The position numbers and the translations under genes were made by a program. The notes beneath the pieces were generated by a model that saw only the letters and a list, made by a program, of their open reading frames with translations, made no database searches and had not been told where the DNA came from. A stretch of DNA of 64,000 nucleotides from Fibrobacter succinogenes (GTDB lineage Bacteria > Fibrobacterota > Fibrobacteria > Fibrobacterales > Fibrobacteraceae): the NCBI GenBank assembly GCA_902762795.1, contig CACWPM010000007.1, forward strand, positions 124,001 through 188,000, written 5' to 3'. Position 1 is the stretch's first letter; every line of letters begins with the position of its first letter. Positions 1-8,664 of this stretch are shown here, one piece after another.

Positions 1-175
1 ATAAAAACGCAGGAGAAATCGTATTGTCGTTCGCTATTATTTTATAGCCATTAAAGTGCAAATCGCCACTTTGGGTATGTTTTTTTTAACAAAAAATTGA
101 AATTATGATTTTTTCGGTAAAAAAAATGGTATTTTATGGGCGAATATTACGATATCGAATTTTCAGAGGAATTTC

Positions 176-1426
176 ATGAGCTGGTCATACTCAAGAGAAC
201 ATCAGAAAAATATCCTTTGCATGATCATGGCTGGTGGACAAGGGAGCCGTCTACAGCCCCTCACCCGCGACCGTGCAAAACCTGCAGTACACTTTGGCGG
301 AACCTACCGCATTATTGACTTCGTCCTCAACAATTTCATCAATTCTGGAATTTTTAAAATCAAGGTTTTGACGCAGTTCAAGAGCGACTCCCTAAACAAG
401 CATATTTCCGCAGCATGGAATTTAAACGCAAGTCTCGATCAGTATGTAGACTTGGTGCCCGCCCAAATGCGTACCGGAGACGAGTGGTACCGCGGTACGG
501 CCGATGCTATTTTCCAGAATATCAACCTGATTACAGACGAACGCCCGGACCTCGTGGCCATTTTCGGTGGCGACCACATTTACAAGATGGATATCAATCA
601 GATGATTGATTTTCACTTGAGCCGAGCCGCCCTCCTCACGATTGCAGCAATCCCGGTGCCCGTTGAAGAAGCCCGTGAATTCGGCGTTATCGAAATTGAC
701 GCCGACAACCGCATGGTCGGTTTTGAAGAAAAGCCAAAAGAACCGAAGCAGATGCCGAACCGTCCGGGGTGGTGCCTCGCCAGCATGGGCAACTACCTCT
801 TCACGAGCAAGTTCCTCGTACGTGAACTTTTGAAGGGCGCTAACTCTGGCGCTACGGACTTCGGCAAACATATCATTCCGCGCTTGTACAAGGATTACCC
901 GGTTTACGTTTACGATTTCAACACGAATATCGTGCGTGGTGAAAAGGCTTCTACGAAGGGCTATTGGCGCGATGTGGGTACGCTTGATGCCTTCTTCGAA
1001 GCAAACATGGACCTTTGCTCCGAAAATCCGCCGTTCGACCTGTACAACAACTACTGGCCAATCCGTACATACAACTGGAACCAACCGCCAGCACGTTTCT
1101 TTGCGGGCGACAACGAAAGCCATCAGGGCGCAGCCGTCGATTCCATTGTTTCTGCCGGTTGCATTATCGGTGGCGGAACGGTCGTGAAGAGCATTCTCTC
1201 GCCGGGCGTGACCATCCAGAAGGACGCTCTCGTTGAAGAATCTATCCTCTTCCCGAACGTGACGATTGGTCCGGGCGCCAAAGTTCGTCGAGCCATCATC
1301 GAGAAAGGCTTGCACATTCCGGCAGGTTTCCAGATCGGTTACGATTTGGAACGTGACAAGCAGCTTTTCCACGTGACAGAATCCGGCATCGTTGTCCTCG
1401 CCAAGGATACGATAATCAAAGCCTGA
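176..1426 (+). CDS. glgC: Glucose-1-phosphate adenylyltransferase
   Basis: Makes ADP-glucose from glucose-1-phosphate and ATP, the committed step of bacterial glycogen synthesis, in the cytosol. The N-terminal nucleotidyltransferase signature GGQGSRLQPLT is at residues 20-30, followed by the RDRAKPAVHFGG substrate and effector loop and a GGDHIYKMD metal-binding block near residue 130. The C-terminal third has hexapeptide (left-handed beta-helix) character. At 416 residues it is close to the usual family length. The ATG is preceded by AGAGGA five bases upstream; an overlapping frame starting at 136 is not real. It appears monocistronic, with a terminator about 150 bp downstream. Allosteric control by glycolytic intermediates is known for the family, not visible here. 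Confidence 0.96.
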   Translation: MSWSYSREHQKNILCMIMAGGQGSRLQPLTRDRAKPAVHFGGTYRIIDFVLNNFINSGIFKIKVLTQFKSDSLNKHISAAWNLNASLDQYVDLVPAQMRTGDEWYRGTADAIFQNINLITDERPDLVAIFGGDHIYKMDINQMIDFHLSRAALLTIAAIPVPVEEAREFGVIEIDADNRMVGFEEKPKEPKQMPNRPGWCLASMGNYLFTSKFLVRELLKGANSGATDFGKHIIPRLYKDYPVYVYDFNTNIVRGEKASTKGYWRDVGTLDAFFEANMDLCSENPPFDLYNNYWPIRTYNWNQPPARFFAGDNESHQGAAVDSIVSAGCIIGGGTVVKSILSPGVTIQKDALVEESILFPNVTIGPGAKVRRAIIEKGLHIPAGFQIGYDLERDKQLFHVTESGIVVLAKDTIIKA

Positions 1427-1427
1427 T

Positions 1428-1558
1428 AAGGCGAGAGTCGCAGAAAAATGCTTGCATTTTTCTATGACCGAGCCGCTAAGGCTAGCGCTTGAAAAGCGCA
1501 ACGCTTAACAAGGCGAGAGAAGCGCTAGCATGCTTGCAAGCTGGCATTTCCGAGCCGC
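1428..1558. repeat. Pair of hairpin repeats with constant flanks
   Basis: Two copies of a module with constant ends AAGGCGAGAG (1428-1437 and 1510-1519) and CCGAGCCGC (1468-1476 and 1550-1558). Between the ends lie different hairpins: a perfect 22-nt palindrome with arm AGAAAAATGC in copy 1, and an imperfect hairpin built on TAGCATGC/TGCAAGCT in copy 2. Related CGAGCCGC material with another hairpin occurs at about 3210-3255. Confidence 0.6.
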
Positions 1559-1576
1559 GCTCCATCTAAAAAACAA

Positions 1577-1612
1577 AACCCGGTTCAGTTCATCTTCACC
1601 GGGCTTTTTATT
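1577..1612 (+). terminator. Rho-independent terminator after glgC
   Basis: The stem CCCGGT (1579-1584) pairs with ACCGGG (1598-1603) and is followed by a T-rich run. Confidence 0.6.
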
Positions 1613-1670
1613 TGCGTCAAAGAAGTTCGCTATTCGGTAACGGGACCGAAGATATCGGCAGCCCATACGT

Positions 1671-1985
1671 TTACGTACTTTTCTACTGTTTTTTTGCCTT
1701 CTAGTACGTAATGAAAAAACTCATTTTTATACGATTACGTACTTTTACACCATTTTTCAAGCATTTGGTACGTAATTTCGACTTTTAAGGCTTGGAAATT
1801 CTTCGGGATCACTCTTTTTTAAAGTTAAAAAAGTCAAATTTCATGGATTTCAGCTATTTTCAATCATTTTTTTTCACTTTTTTACGTACTTTCCTACTGA
1901 TTTTCTGTATTCCAGTACGTAACACACAAAGTAACTGAATAAAATTACGTACTTTCGAGCCATTTTTCGCACGTTTAGTACGTAA
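1671..1985. repeat. Two copies of a 104-bp TACGTA-array element
   Basis: Four alternating 9-mers TTACGTACT / AGTACGTAA occur at 1671, 1703, 1735 and 1767 (the last is GGTACGTAA), and again at 1882, 1914, 1945 and 1977. Starts are 31-32 bp apart throughout. Each block is 104-105 bp. The block at 1882-1985 shares CAGTACGTAACACACAAA with a third block at 63551-63654. No gene lies here; the sequence is AT-rich. The role is unknown. The spacing of three helical turns suggests binding sites on one face of the DNA (inference). Confidence 0.75.
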
Positions 1986-2011
1986 TTCCGCTTCACTAGC
2001 AAATATTTGTA

Positions 2012-2152
2012 TCACACGTAAATATCCGCATCACAATAAAACAGGAAAATAGGGTTCAGATCTGAGTTTCGCTCCAACAATAATCCGTAGATGAAGCGAA
2101 TCGTCAATGACGAGGCTTGGCTTACACGGACTTCGTTGAGCCGCAACGCCAT
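2012..2152 (-). other. Short open frame, possible gene remnant
   Basis: On the minus strand an uninterrupted frame runs from about 2231 to a TGA at 2012-2014. The only ATG in it, at 2152, would give 46 residues beginning MALRLNEVRVSQ. Composition is more gene-like than the AT-rich repeats beside it, but there is no ribosome site and I recognise no family. It could be a decayed gene end or chance. The rest of the gap up to 2281 shows nothing else. Confidence 0.22.
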
Positions 2153-2281
2153 GACAGACAGAAGGTAGATTAGGTCCGCCAAGACATCGCCATCAACAAG
2201 ACCTCTGGCGATAAGCCCATATTTTCACTAGGCATTGAAAAAGTCTCCCCAAATGGGCAACAAATTTCTAAATTTGCGCAC

Positions 2282-3103
2282 ATGAACGAAGAACAAAGCG
2301 CACAGTTTTCTCAGAAGTTACAAGAAATTGCCAAAGCCCCCAAGTACCGCGGGGCGATTTTCCAGATTGAAGCCGACGAAAAGGGACTCGCCCTCGTAGA
2401 TGTGAAGGAAGCGAGCCTCAAGGTCTATTTGATGATTGACCCGGAATGCGACAAGATTCTGGAGACGAGATTCTTTACGTACGGCGGGCCGCTCTTTACC
2501 GCGCTTGCCGATTCGTTCTGCCGCAAGATCCAGATGGCGACGATTGACGACGCTTGCAAGATTACCGCCGAAAGCCTCGAAGAAGAACTGCGCGACACGC
2601 CGAATGCGCGTGCCATCCCGGAAAACGCCGTGGAAATCAAGCAGATGAACATGCTCATCTCGAAGATTCTGCAGATTTATCCCGAGAAGAAGGCGACCGC
2701 GATTATCGTCCGCGAAAAGATGGAACGCATCAAGTATCGCACGCAGACCGCCGAAGGCCGTGCCGAAGCGGACGCCGAATGGAATGCGCTTACCAAAGTC
2801 CAGAAGATTGAAAAAATTGAACAGTGGCTGCACCAGACCGTTCGCGGAACGCTCCAAGGCGACGGCGGAGACATCGAAATTCTCGACCTCACCGACGATA
2901 ACCGCTTGCAAATCCGTTACCAGGGCGCATGTGCCGGTTGCGGAAGCGCTATGGGCGGAACGCTCTTCTACATCGAAGACGAACTTAAGAACAACGTATA
3001 TTACAATCTTATCGTTGAACCCGAAGATCCGCTTGCAAACCTCCCCCAGGACCCTAACATCCCGGGAATGGACGACAATAACCCGCCTGCTAGTTTGTTT
3101 TAA
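2282..3103 (+). CDS. NifU-like Fe-S scaffold/carrier protein
   Basis: A protein of 273 residues. The C-terminal part (about residues 175-245) is a NifU domain with the GDGGDIE start and the CAGC (CxxC) pair that holds a 4Fe-4S cluster for delivery to target enzymes. The N-terminal part resembles the IscU/NifU scaffold fold (DPECDKI, ADSFCRKIQ, DACKIT), but where IscU has the FGCG cluster-ligand loop this protein has YGGP, so one classic ligand Cys is missing. It probably acts as an Fe-S carrier rather than a full scaffold (inference). No isc or suf genes adjoin it. The start has no clear ribosome site. It is followed by 240 bp of hairpin repeats. Confidence 0.8.
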   Translation: MNEEQSAQFSQKLQEIAKAPKYRGAIFQIEADEKGLALVDVKEASLKVYLMIDPECDKILETRFFTYGGPLFTALADSFCRKIQMATIDDACKITAESLEEELRDTPNARAIPENAVEIKQMNMLISKILQIYPEKKATAIIVREKMERIKYRTQTAEGRAEADAEWNALTKVQKIEKIEQWLHQTVRGTLQGDGGDIEILDLTDDNRLQIRYQGACAGCGSAMGGTLFYIEDELKNNVYYNLIVEPEDPLANLPQDPNIPGMDDNNPPASLF

Positions 3104-3345
3104 CTAGAGGTTAAGTAATTTCCGGCTTCCAACCTAAGCAAGACTCGCCACTTTAGTGGCGTAGCAGAGTTATGCTCTTTGAGTATAATGTGTGCTCATT
3201 TTTATTGACGAGCCGCCGAGTCATGCGCTTGCGCCATGACGCACAAAGCGAGATGTGACAAGTTTCATACATCCACCTACGGTGTCAGGATGATGAGCAT
3301 CGTTTTTTCTATATTTTTTTCGTAAAAATTCACAAAGGAAACGAT

Positions 3346-4398
3346 ATGTCCGAAGAATTGAATCTTAAGTTTGTTGATCCCGTGCCGATGCGTTACGGTG
3401 AAAACTCCCACCAGTCCGCCGTGTTCTACCGCGACCCGACCTGCACCGAAGCAAATCTCGCTTCTGCAAAGCAGCTCTGGGGTAAGGAACTTTCATACAA
3501 CAACATTGTTGACGCTGACGCCGCCCTCGAAATGGCTCGCGAATTCAGCGATGGCAACGCAGTCGTGATCGTGAAGCACATGAACCCGTGCGGTCTTGCT
3601 ACGGGCGAAACGCTCCGCGAAGCTCTGGAAGCCGCTTGGGCAGGTGACCCGGTGTCCGCTTTCGGTTCCGTGATTGCCGTGACCCGCAAGGTCGATCTTA
3701 AGACTGCCGAATTCCTCAAGGGCAAGTTCGTCGAAATCTTGCTCGCTCCGGCATTCGACGATGACGCTCTCGAATTCCTCAAGAACAAGTCCAAGGACAT
3801 CCGCCTCCTCGAAGTTGGCGAAATCAAGAAGGCCGTCGCATGCAAGGTCTATAAGCACGTGATCGGCGGCATGCTCGTCCAGGACCGCGACATCGGTACT
3901 TGGGACAAGTTCGAATGCGTTACGAAGGCCCAGTTCCCGAAGAACAAGGAAGACCTCGCCCGCTTCACTTGGCTCGTCACGAAGCACACGAAGTCCAACG
4001 CCATCGTGATGTGCTACGAATACAAGCCGGGTTATTTCCAGGTGATGGGTCTTGGCCCGGGCCAGCCGAACCGCATCGACTCGAACCTCCGCCTTTGCCA
4101 GCCGCGTGTCCGCGACAACGTCGCTCGCCTCCCGGAAGCAAAGGAATTCTTCGATGAAAACGGCAAGCTCGTGAACGAAGCAGGCCTCAAGGCTCTCGAA
4201 AAGAAGGTCTTCGGCGAAGTCGTGATGGGTTCCGACGCGTTCTTCCCGTTCCCGGACAACGTCGAAGCCGCACACGATGCCGGCGTCCGCTACATCGTCC
4301 AGCCGGGCGGTTCCAAGAAAGATGACCTTTCCATCGAATCTGCGGACAAGTTCGGCATTGCGATGGTGTTCACCGGAATGCGCCATTTCCGCCACTAA
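3346..4398 (+). CDS. Stand-alone AICAR formyltransferase (PurH transformylase domain)
   Basis: Formylates AICAR with 10-formyl-tetrahydrofolate to give FAICAR in purine synthesis. The PurH transformylase signatures are present: RYGENSHQ near residue 17, the catalytic KHMNPCG at about 77-83, [21 protein letters not shown] and SDAFFPFPD towards the end. At 350 residues it lacks the N-terminal IMP cyclohydrolase domain of the usual ~520-residue bifunctional PurH. The missing ring-closing step is probably supplied by the PurO-type gene at 7930-8664. A good ribosome site (AAAGGAA) precedes the ATG. A small unknown gene follows after 17 bp and may be co-transcribed. Confidence 0.93.
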   Translation: MSEELNLKFVDPVPMRYGENSHQSAVFYRDPTCTEANLASAKQLWGKELSYNNIVDADAALEMAREFSDGNAVVIVKHMNPCGLATGETLREALEAAWAGDPVSAFGSVIAVTRKVDLKTAEFLKGKFVEILLAPAFDDDALEFLKNKSKDIRLLEVGEIKKAVACKVYKHVIGGMLVQDRDIGTWDKFECVTKAQFPKNKEDLARFTWLVTKHTKSNAIVMCYEYKPGYFQVMGLGPGQPNRIDSNLRLCQPRVRDNVARLPEAKEFFDENGKLVNEAGLKALEKKVFGEVVMGSDAFFPFPDNVEAAHDAGVRYIVQPGGSKKDDLSIESADKFGIAMVFTGMRHFRH

Positions 4399-4415
4399 TT
4401 TACTATAAGGTAAGA

Positions 4416-4871
4416 ATGATTCCAGTTTCTCAAAAAGAAACAAACCAAAGAGAGAAGGACCTCTACTACGCGGTCCTCTCCTTCTTGAAGTCTGTCAGGA
4501 AGGCCGGTAAGACAACCGCCAAGGAATGGAACGAATACCGCTCCAAGTTGACGGGTATTGCCCCGACGCCCGAAATGAGCAAGGCAACCGACATGTGGAC
4601 GATGGACAACTTGGATCAATTCCAGCCGGACAAGACGCAACTTCCTCCGTTGAATGACATGGAATCTGTTGCAAGAGTTTCGCCCGAGTTTTTGTCTCAA
4701 TTGCTTGAGGCTTTATACTACGGCATGCTGAACTTGACTCAGGCAAATCTTATTTCAGACGAAATTCAGGATGCGGACCCGGAATGCGTAAGCACGGCAT
4801 CCCTTGAAGAATTGTTGGTCAAGCTCTGGATCGGAAACGCCAAGAGCTATAAGAAGATTGTGGTTAACTAG
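4416..4871 (+). CDS. Hypothetical protein (151 aa)
   Basis: I do not recognise this protein. It is soluble, with no signal peptide or membrane segment, and mostly helical by composition, with a Lys/Glu-rich start and a middle rich in Pro and Asp. It begins 17 bp after the formyltransferase with AAGG upstream of the ATG, so the two are likely one transcript. Its last codons run into the TAGACGAAAG end of a hairpin repeat, which supplies its stop codon. Confidence 0.7.
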   Translation: MIPVSQKETNQREKDLYYAVLSFLKSVRKAGKTTAKEWNEYRSKLTGIAPTPEMSKATDMWTMDNLDQFQPDKTQLPPLNDMESVARVSPEFLSQLLEALYYGMLNLTQANLISDEIQDADPECVSTASLEELLVKLWIGNAKSYKKIVVN

Positions 4872-5007
4872 ACGAAAGAACGCTGCTACGCAGCTATAGA
4901 CGAAAGACGAGAGATAGATTGATAAAAAAATTTTTTTATATGGGCGGCGAAGCCGCGATTGTTTCTCTTTCGTCTCTCGTCTACCAGCGAAGCGATCTTT
5001 CGTCTAA
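4869..5007. repeat. MITE-like element with TAGACGAAAGA inverted ends
   Basis: A 139-bp unit bounded by TAGACGAAAGA on the left and the inverted TCTTTCGTCTA on the right. Inside are a hairpin GCTGC-TAC-GCAGC (4882-4894), the motif GACGAAAGACGAGAGA, an AT-rich centre, and a second hairpin GCGGC-GAA-GCCGC near 4943-4955. The same design recurs at 18156-18268 (inside a gene), 19197-19322 (inside a gene), and as single arms at about 11359-11403 and 30856-30897. No coding capacity. Confidence 0.7.
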
Positions 5008-5031
5008 AACAAATCCCTCAGAGCGAATGAA

Positions 5032-6405
5032 ATGAGCGACCTCAGTACTCAAAGGGGCGAAGCCCCGACCTCAACACCCATTAAAGTACGTGTTATCGGT
5101 GGTGGTCTTGCTGGCTGTGAAGCGGCGTTGCAATTGGCAAGCCGTGGTTTTCAAGTGGATTTGTACGAAATGCGCCCCAACAGGCAGACGCCCGCCCACA
5201 AGGACGGACACCTCGCGCAACTCGTCTGTTCTAACAGTTTCAAGGCTTTAGGCGTCACGAGCGCCCATGGTCTTTTAAAAGCGGAACTCACACTGCTCGG
5301 GAGCTTTTTGTTGGAGTGTGCGCGTGAAGCGGCTGTGCCTGCAGGCGATTCCCTCACCGTGAACCGCGATATTTTTAGTGAACTTGTCGAAAAGAAGATT
5401 GCCGAATTCCCGAACATCACGCTCCGCCGCGAAGAAGTGACGAGCCTCGAAGGCGATTGCCCGACGCTTGTTGCCGCGGGTCCTTTGGCAAGTGATGCGC
5501 TCGCCGACGATATTTTCAAGCGCCTCGGCAGTAACCGCCTGCATTTCTTTGATGCGATTGCGCCTGTCGTCGAGACGGACAGCATCGATTTTGACCATGC
5601 GTTCTACATGAACCGCTGGGAAAAAGGCGAAACGGCGGACTTTATCAACTGCCCGCTCGACAAGGAAACTTATACAGAATTTGTGCGCAAGCTCTGCGAA
5701 GCTGAAGCAACTGAACCTCGCCCGTTCGAGAAGAAAGAACTTTTTGAAGGCTGCCTGCCAGTCGAAGAAATGGCGCGCCGTGGCTACGAGACTCTCCGCC
5801 ACGGGCCCATGCGCCCAATCGGGCTTGGGCTTGGAAACAACGGCCATTTATGGTATGCCGTAATCCAGCTCCGAGCCGAAAACAAGCAGAAGACGTTGTT
5901 CAACATGGTCGGTTTCCAGACGCGCCTCAAGTGGGGCACGCAAAAGGAAATCTTCACGATGGTGCCTGCGCTCCGTAATGCGAAATTCGCGCGCCTCGGC
6001 TGCATGCACCGCAACACGTTCATAGAATCGCCCAAATTCCTCGATAAAACGCTCCGCCTTCGCCCGGAACTCGACTGCGCAAAAGATATTCCGCCCACAT
6101 GGTTTGCCGGTCAAATCACAGGCTCCGAAGGCTACACCGAAGCCGTCGCTACAGGCTGGTACGCCGCCTGGAACATGGCCCAGACGATTTTGCACGGGCA
6201 TTCCGACCCGCTCCCGGAAGAAAGCTGTATCGGAGCCCTCATGAACCGTCTTGTCGAAGAGAACGAGGACTTCCAGCCGATGAACTTCAACTTCGGCCTC
6301 CTCCCCCATCAAGAAGGCCTCAAGAAAAAGAACAAAAAGGAAATCCTTGCGGCAAACGCAGAACGCGCCGTCCGCGAATGGATTGCGGCCCGTAACATGG
6401 CATAA
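5032..6405 (+). CDS. trmFO: Folate-dependent tRNA uridine-54 C5-methyltransferase
   Basis: Makes ribothymidine-54 in tRNA using methylene-tetrahydrofolate and FAD. The FAD-binding motif VIGGGLAGCEAA lies at about residues 21-32, followed by YEMRP, SNSFKAL and GLGNNGHLW, and the late GQITGSEGYTE. It has 457 residues, slightly long for the family because the first ~16 residues (MSDLSTQRGEAPTSTP) are encoded by an intergenic repeat (AAAGGGGCGAAGCCCC). No in-frame ATG, GTG or TTG lies between that repeat and the FAD motif, so the start must be inside it. The next gene begins 3 bp after the stop. Confidence 0.95.
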   Translation: MSDLSTQRGEAPTSTPIKVRVIGGGLAGCEAALQLASRGFQVDLYEMRPNRQTPAHKDGHLAQLVCSNSFKALGVTSAHGLLKAELTLLGSFLLECAREAAVPAGDSLTVNRDIFSELVEKKIAEFPNITLRREEVTSLEGDCPTLVAAGPLASDALADDIFKRLGSNRLHFFDAIAPVVETDSIDFDHAFYMNRWEKGETADFINCPLDKETYTEFVRKLCEAEATEPRPFEKKELFEGCLPVEEMARRGYETLRHGPMRPIGLGLGNNGHLWYAVIQLRAENKQKTLFNMVGFQTRLKWGTQKEIFTMVPALRNAKFARLGCMHRNTFIESPKFLDKTLRLRPELDCAKDIPPTWFAGQITGSEGYTEAVATGWYAAWNMAQTILHGHSDPLPEESCIGALMNRLVEENEDFQPMNFNFGLLPHQEGLKKKNKKEILAANAERAVREWIAARNMA

Positions 6406-6408
6406 AAG

Positions 6409-7800
6409 ATGCGTGACGAGATTAAACAAGCGATTTTGCAGCAACAGCTGAAAGACGGGGAAATGCTCCCGTCCGTACGCAAGCTGATGAAAACGTTTGG
6501 AGTCTCGTCGGGAACCATTCAAGGCGTGCTCAAACAACTTGCCGAAGAAGGCCTTGTTTACAGCATACGCGGCAAGGGATTTTTCTGGGGCAAAGCTCCG
6601 GACGCCAACGATCTCGCACAAATGCTATCGAAAACGGTCCACCGCGAAACCGTTCTAGAACGCCTCGAAAAAGAATTTACCACCGACTGGGAAAAAGGCT
6701 TCCTTGACCCGAACGAAAATTTGCCGCTCGCCAAGGAACTCTCCGACCGGTATAATGTTTCGCAGACAATTCTTCGCAAGTTCCTTATACACAAAGTAAA
6801 TCAAGGAATACTCGTTCGCAGGGGTCGCTTGTATGCATTTGCCTCTCCGCACAAGACAAAAACAGTCAAGAATTTCAGCGAGATTTTATTCGTCACGCGA
6901 TGCAATTCATGGGGCGGTTTTACCGCCGAAAGCGAACGAGAACTCGACTTTTTGCGCCTCGTTTACCAAAACGCGGGTGAACAGCATTTCAAGCTTATCT
7001 TGCTCGGTATCAACGAAGAAAGCGGCAAACTCATTGACCGTAGCGGAAAAATCTGTCGCCTCACCGATTATCCAAATGTCATTGGCGCTGTACTTTCGAC
7101 GCTGCTTGTGCAAAAGCCGCTTCCACTTTTACAGCTATTCTACGGTGTAAAATATCCCGTCTCTGTCTGGTGGGAACAACCCCTGCAAGAAATTCCGCCG
7201 CGTTTTTTAAGCAAAAACAATTGGGCTTTTTTCAATTCGACTTTCGGTGAAATTCCTGGTCTGCAACTCGGCAAATACCTTTTGCAAAAAGGGTTCAAGA
7301 AAGTTTGTTACTTTTCGCCCTACCACAACAGTTCCTGGTCCAAGGATCGCTTGACAGGACTCATCAATTCAGGTCTCGAAGTCATCGCATTTACAGACGA
7401 TGAATTTGCAAGCCCGTGGGATTACAAGGAAATCGCAAGAGCCAAAGCACCAAGGCTTTCTGTCGAAATATACGCCCGCAATCTCGTTAAAAAGAAACTT
7501 CTCCAATTTGTCAAAAACGTTCCGAGCGATTGCAATTGCTGGGTATGCGTAAACGATGAAGTTGCAGGCATTTTCTACGAAATCAGTGATGAAGGCAATT
7601 GCGTTTTGCCCGGCGACAAAACCGACCCTAACGTGCTTGGATTCGACAACTCCGCCGAAAGCTACTTGCTACGCATTGCCTCGTACGATTTTAATACGAG
7701 CGCGCTCATCAAACAAATTTTCTACTACATCGAAAATCCCGACGGTTTCGGGAATAAAAAACGCCTGCACCAGATTCTGGGGCAGGTCATTGAGAAATAG
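6409..7800 (+). CDS. GntR-like regulator with two winged-helix segments and a LacI-type effector domain
   Basis: The N-terminus is a GntR winged helix (LPSVRKLMKTFGVSSGTIQGVLKQLAEEGLVYSIRGKG in shape, residues ~20-58). A second GntR-like segment follows at ~85-140 (LPLAKELSDRYNVSQTILRKF). Residues ~155-450 look like a periplasmic-binding-protein/LacI sensor fold, with a late VLGFDNS. It is probably a ligand-responsive repressor or activator of sugar or other catabolic genes; the target is unknown. It starts 3 bp after trmFO and so may be read through from it. The tandem winged helices are less common than a single one. The gap after it (7801-7929) is hairpin repeat. Confidence 0.78.
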   Translation: MRDEIKQAILQQQLKDGEMLPSVRKLMKTFGVSSGTIQGVLKQLAEEGLVYSIRGKGFFWGKAPDANDLAQMLSKTVHRETVLERLEKEFTTDWEKGFLDPNENLPLAKELSDRYNVSQTILRKFLIHKVNQGILVRRGRLYAFASPHKTKTVKNFSEILFVTRCNSWGGFTAESERELDFLRLVYQNAGEQHFKLILLGINEESGKLIDRSGKICRLTDYPNVIGAVLSTLLVQKPLPLLQLFYGVKYPVSVWWEQPLQEIPPRFLSKNNWAFFNSTFGEIPGLQLGKYLLQKGFKKVCYFSPYHNSSWSKDRLTGLINSGLEVIAFTDDEFASPWDYKEIARAKAPRLSVEIYARNLVKKKLLQFVKNVPSDCNCWVCVNDEVAGIFYEISDEGNCVLPGDKTDPNVLGFDNSAESYLLRIASYDFNTSALIKQIFYYIENPDGFGNKKRLHQILGQVIEK

Positions 7801-7929
7801 GTTTGAGCTATGGGGGGATGGGCACGGGTGCTAACGCCCCCTTTGGGCTATGGGCAAATAGCTTCCCCATACCTCAAAGAGAGCCTCCGGCGAACGCGCT
7901 CAAAGCGACCACCGGGAGCGAGCCCATAG

Positions 7930-8664
7930 CTATACGTTCTTATTCACGATAATCGTCTTGGCTTCGAAGGTTTCGCGATCAATCCACTTGACCATCAAGG
8001 ATACCTTGTTGTCTTCGTTGAGAGCGTCCCAGTAAGCCTTGAGCGTTTCTTCGGCGGTAGCGAAAATCGGCATGAGCTTCGGGAAACCGTTGAAAGACGG
8101 AATCGGCTTGCCGTCCGTTTCGTAGGTGCTGATGAAGTGGCCAAGACCCGGGAGAGCCTTCTCGAATTCGAACGTCATGCGTTCGCAGCCGGCGTCTTCG
8201 CTATTGTTACGGCTCTTGAGAATGGAGAGCTTATAGACTGCCGGTTCTGCATTCTTGTAATGGATGCCGGAAATACGCGGCGTGAAATTCGGAGCATCGT
8301 CTTCATATTGGCGAGTGCGGAGAGCACTTTCGAACGTGCCACCGAGATTGATGGCGTTGTAAATCGTGTCCGTCTGGTCGCCGTTCGTAATGATCTGCAC
8401 ATCCTTTGTGTGGCGGGCCGGATAGTAAATGATGAGATGCGGGTCTGTGAGCTTCGATTCGTCGAAAGCCTTGGTCTTCATGAATCCCGTATCGGTTTCG
8501 ATTTCGAACACTCGGTTGCGGCTGTTCACGCTACGGCCCATGATCCAGTAAACCTGCACGTAGGACTTGCCATCGGCGCTTGTGCCAAGCACGATGCCAC
8601 GGCCCGGATACGGGTTCTTGGAAAGGTCGTTAAAATTCTGTTTTGCTTCGTCTGTGTAATTCAT
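7930..8664 (-). CDS. IMP cyclohydrolase, PurO type
   Basis: Closes FAICAR to IMP, the last step of de novo purine synthesis. The family (first known from archaea, also found in some anaerobic bacteria lacking full PurH) has a hallmark start, visible here as YPGRGIVLGTSADG followed by MGRSVNSRNRVF, and later TNGDQTDTIY. At 244 residues the length fits. Its presence explains why the PurH-like protein at 3346-4398 lacks a cyclohydrolase domain. The ATG overlaps the stop of the lipoprotein upstream (ATGA), so translation may be coupled. Confidence 0.85.
   Translation of the reverse strand: MNYTDEAKQNFNDLSKNPYPGRGIVLGTSADGKSYVQVYWIMGRSVNSRNRVFEIETDTGFMKTKAFDESKLTDPHLIIYYPARHTKDVQIITNGDQTDTIYNAINLGGTFESALRTRQYEDDAPNFTPRISGIHYKNAEPAVYKLSILKSRNNSEDAGCERMTFEFEKALPGLGHFISTYETDGKPIPSFNGFPKLMPIFATAEETLKAYWDALNEDNKVSLMVKWIDRETFEAKTIIVNKNV

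Noticed and set aside
422-1501. 359-codon minus-strand frame opposite glgC
   Set aside because: Antisense shadow of a clear glgC; no ribosome site and no family features.
1671-1985. TACGTA arrays as a CRISPR
   Set aside because: The repeat is only 9 bp, orientation alternates, there are just four units per block and no cas genes.
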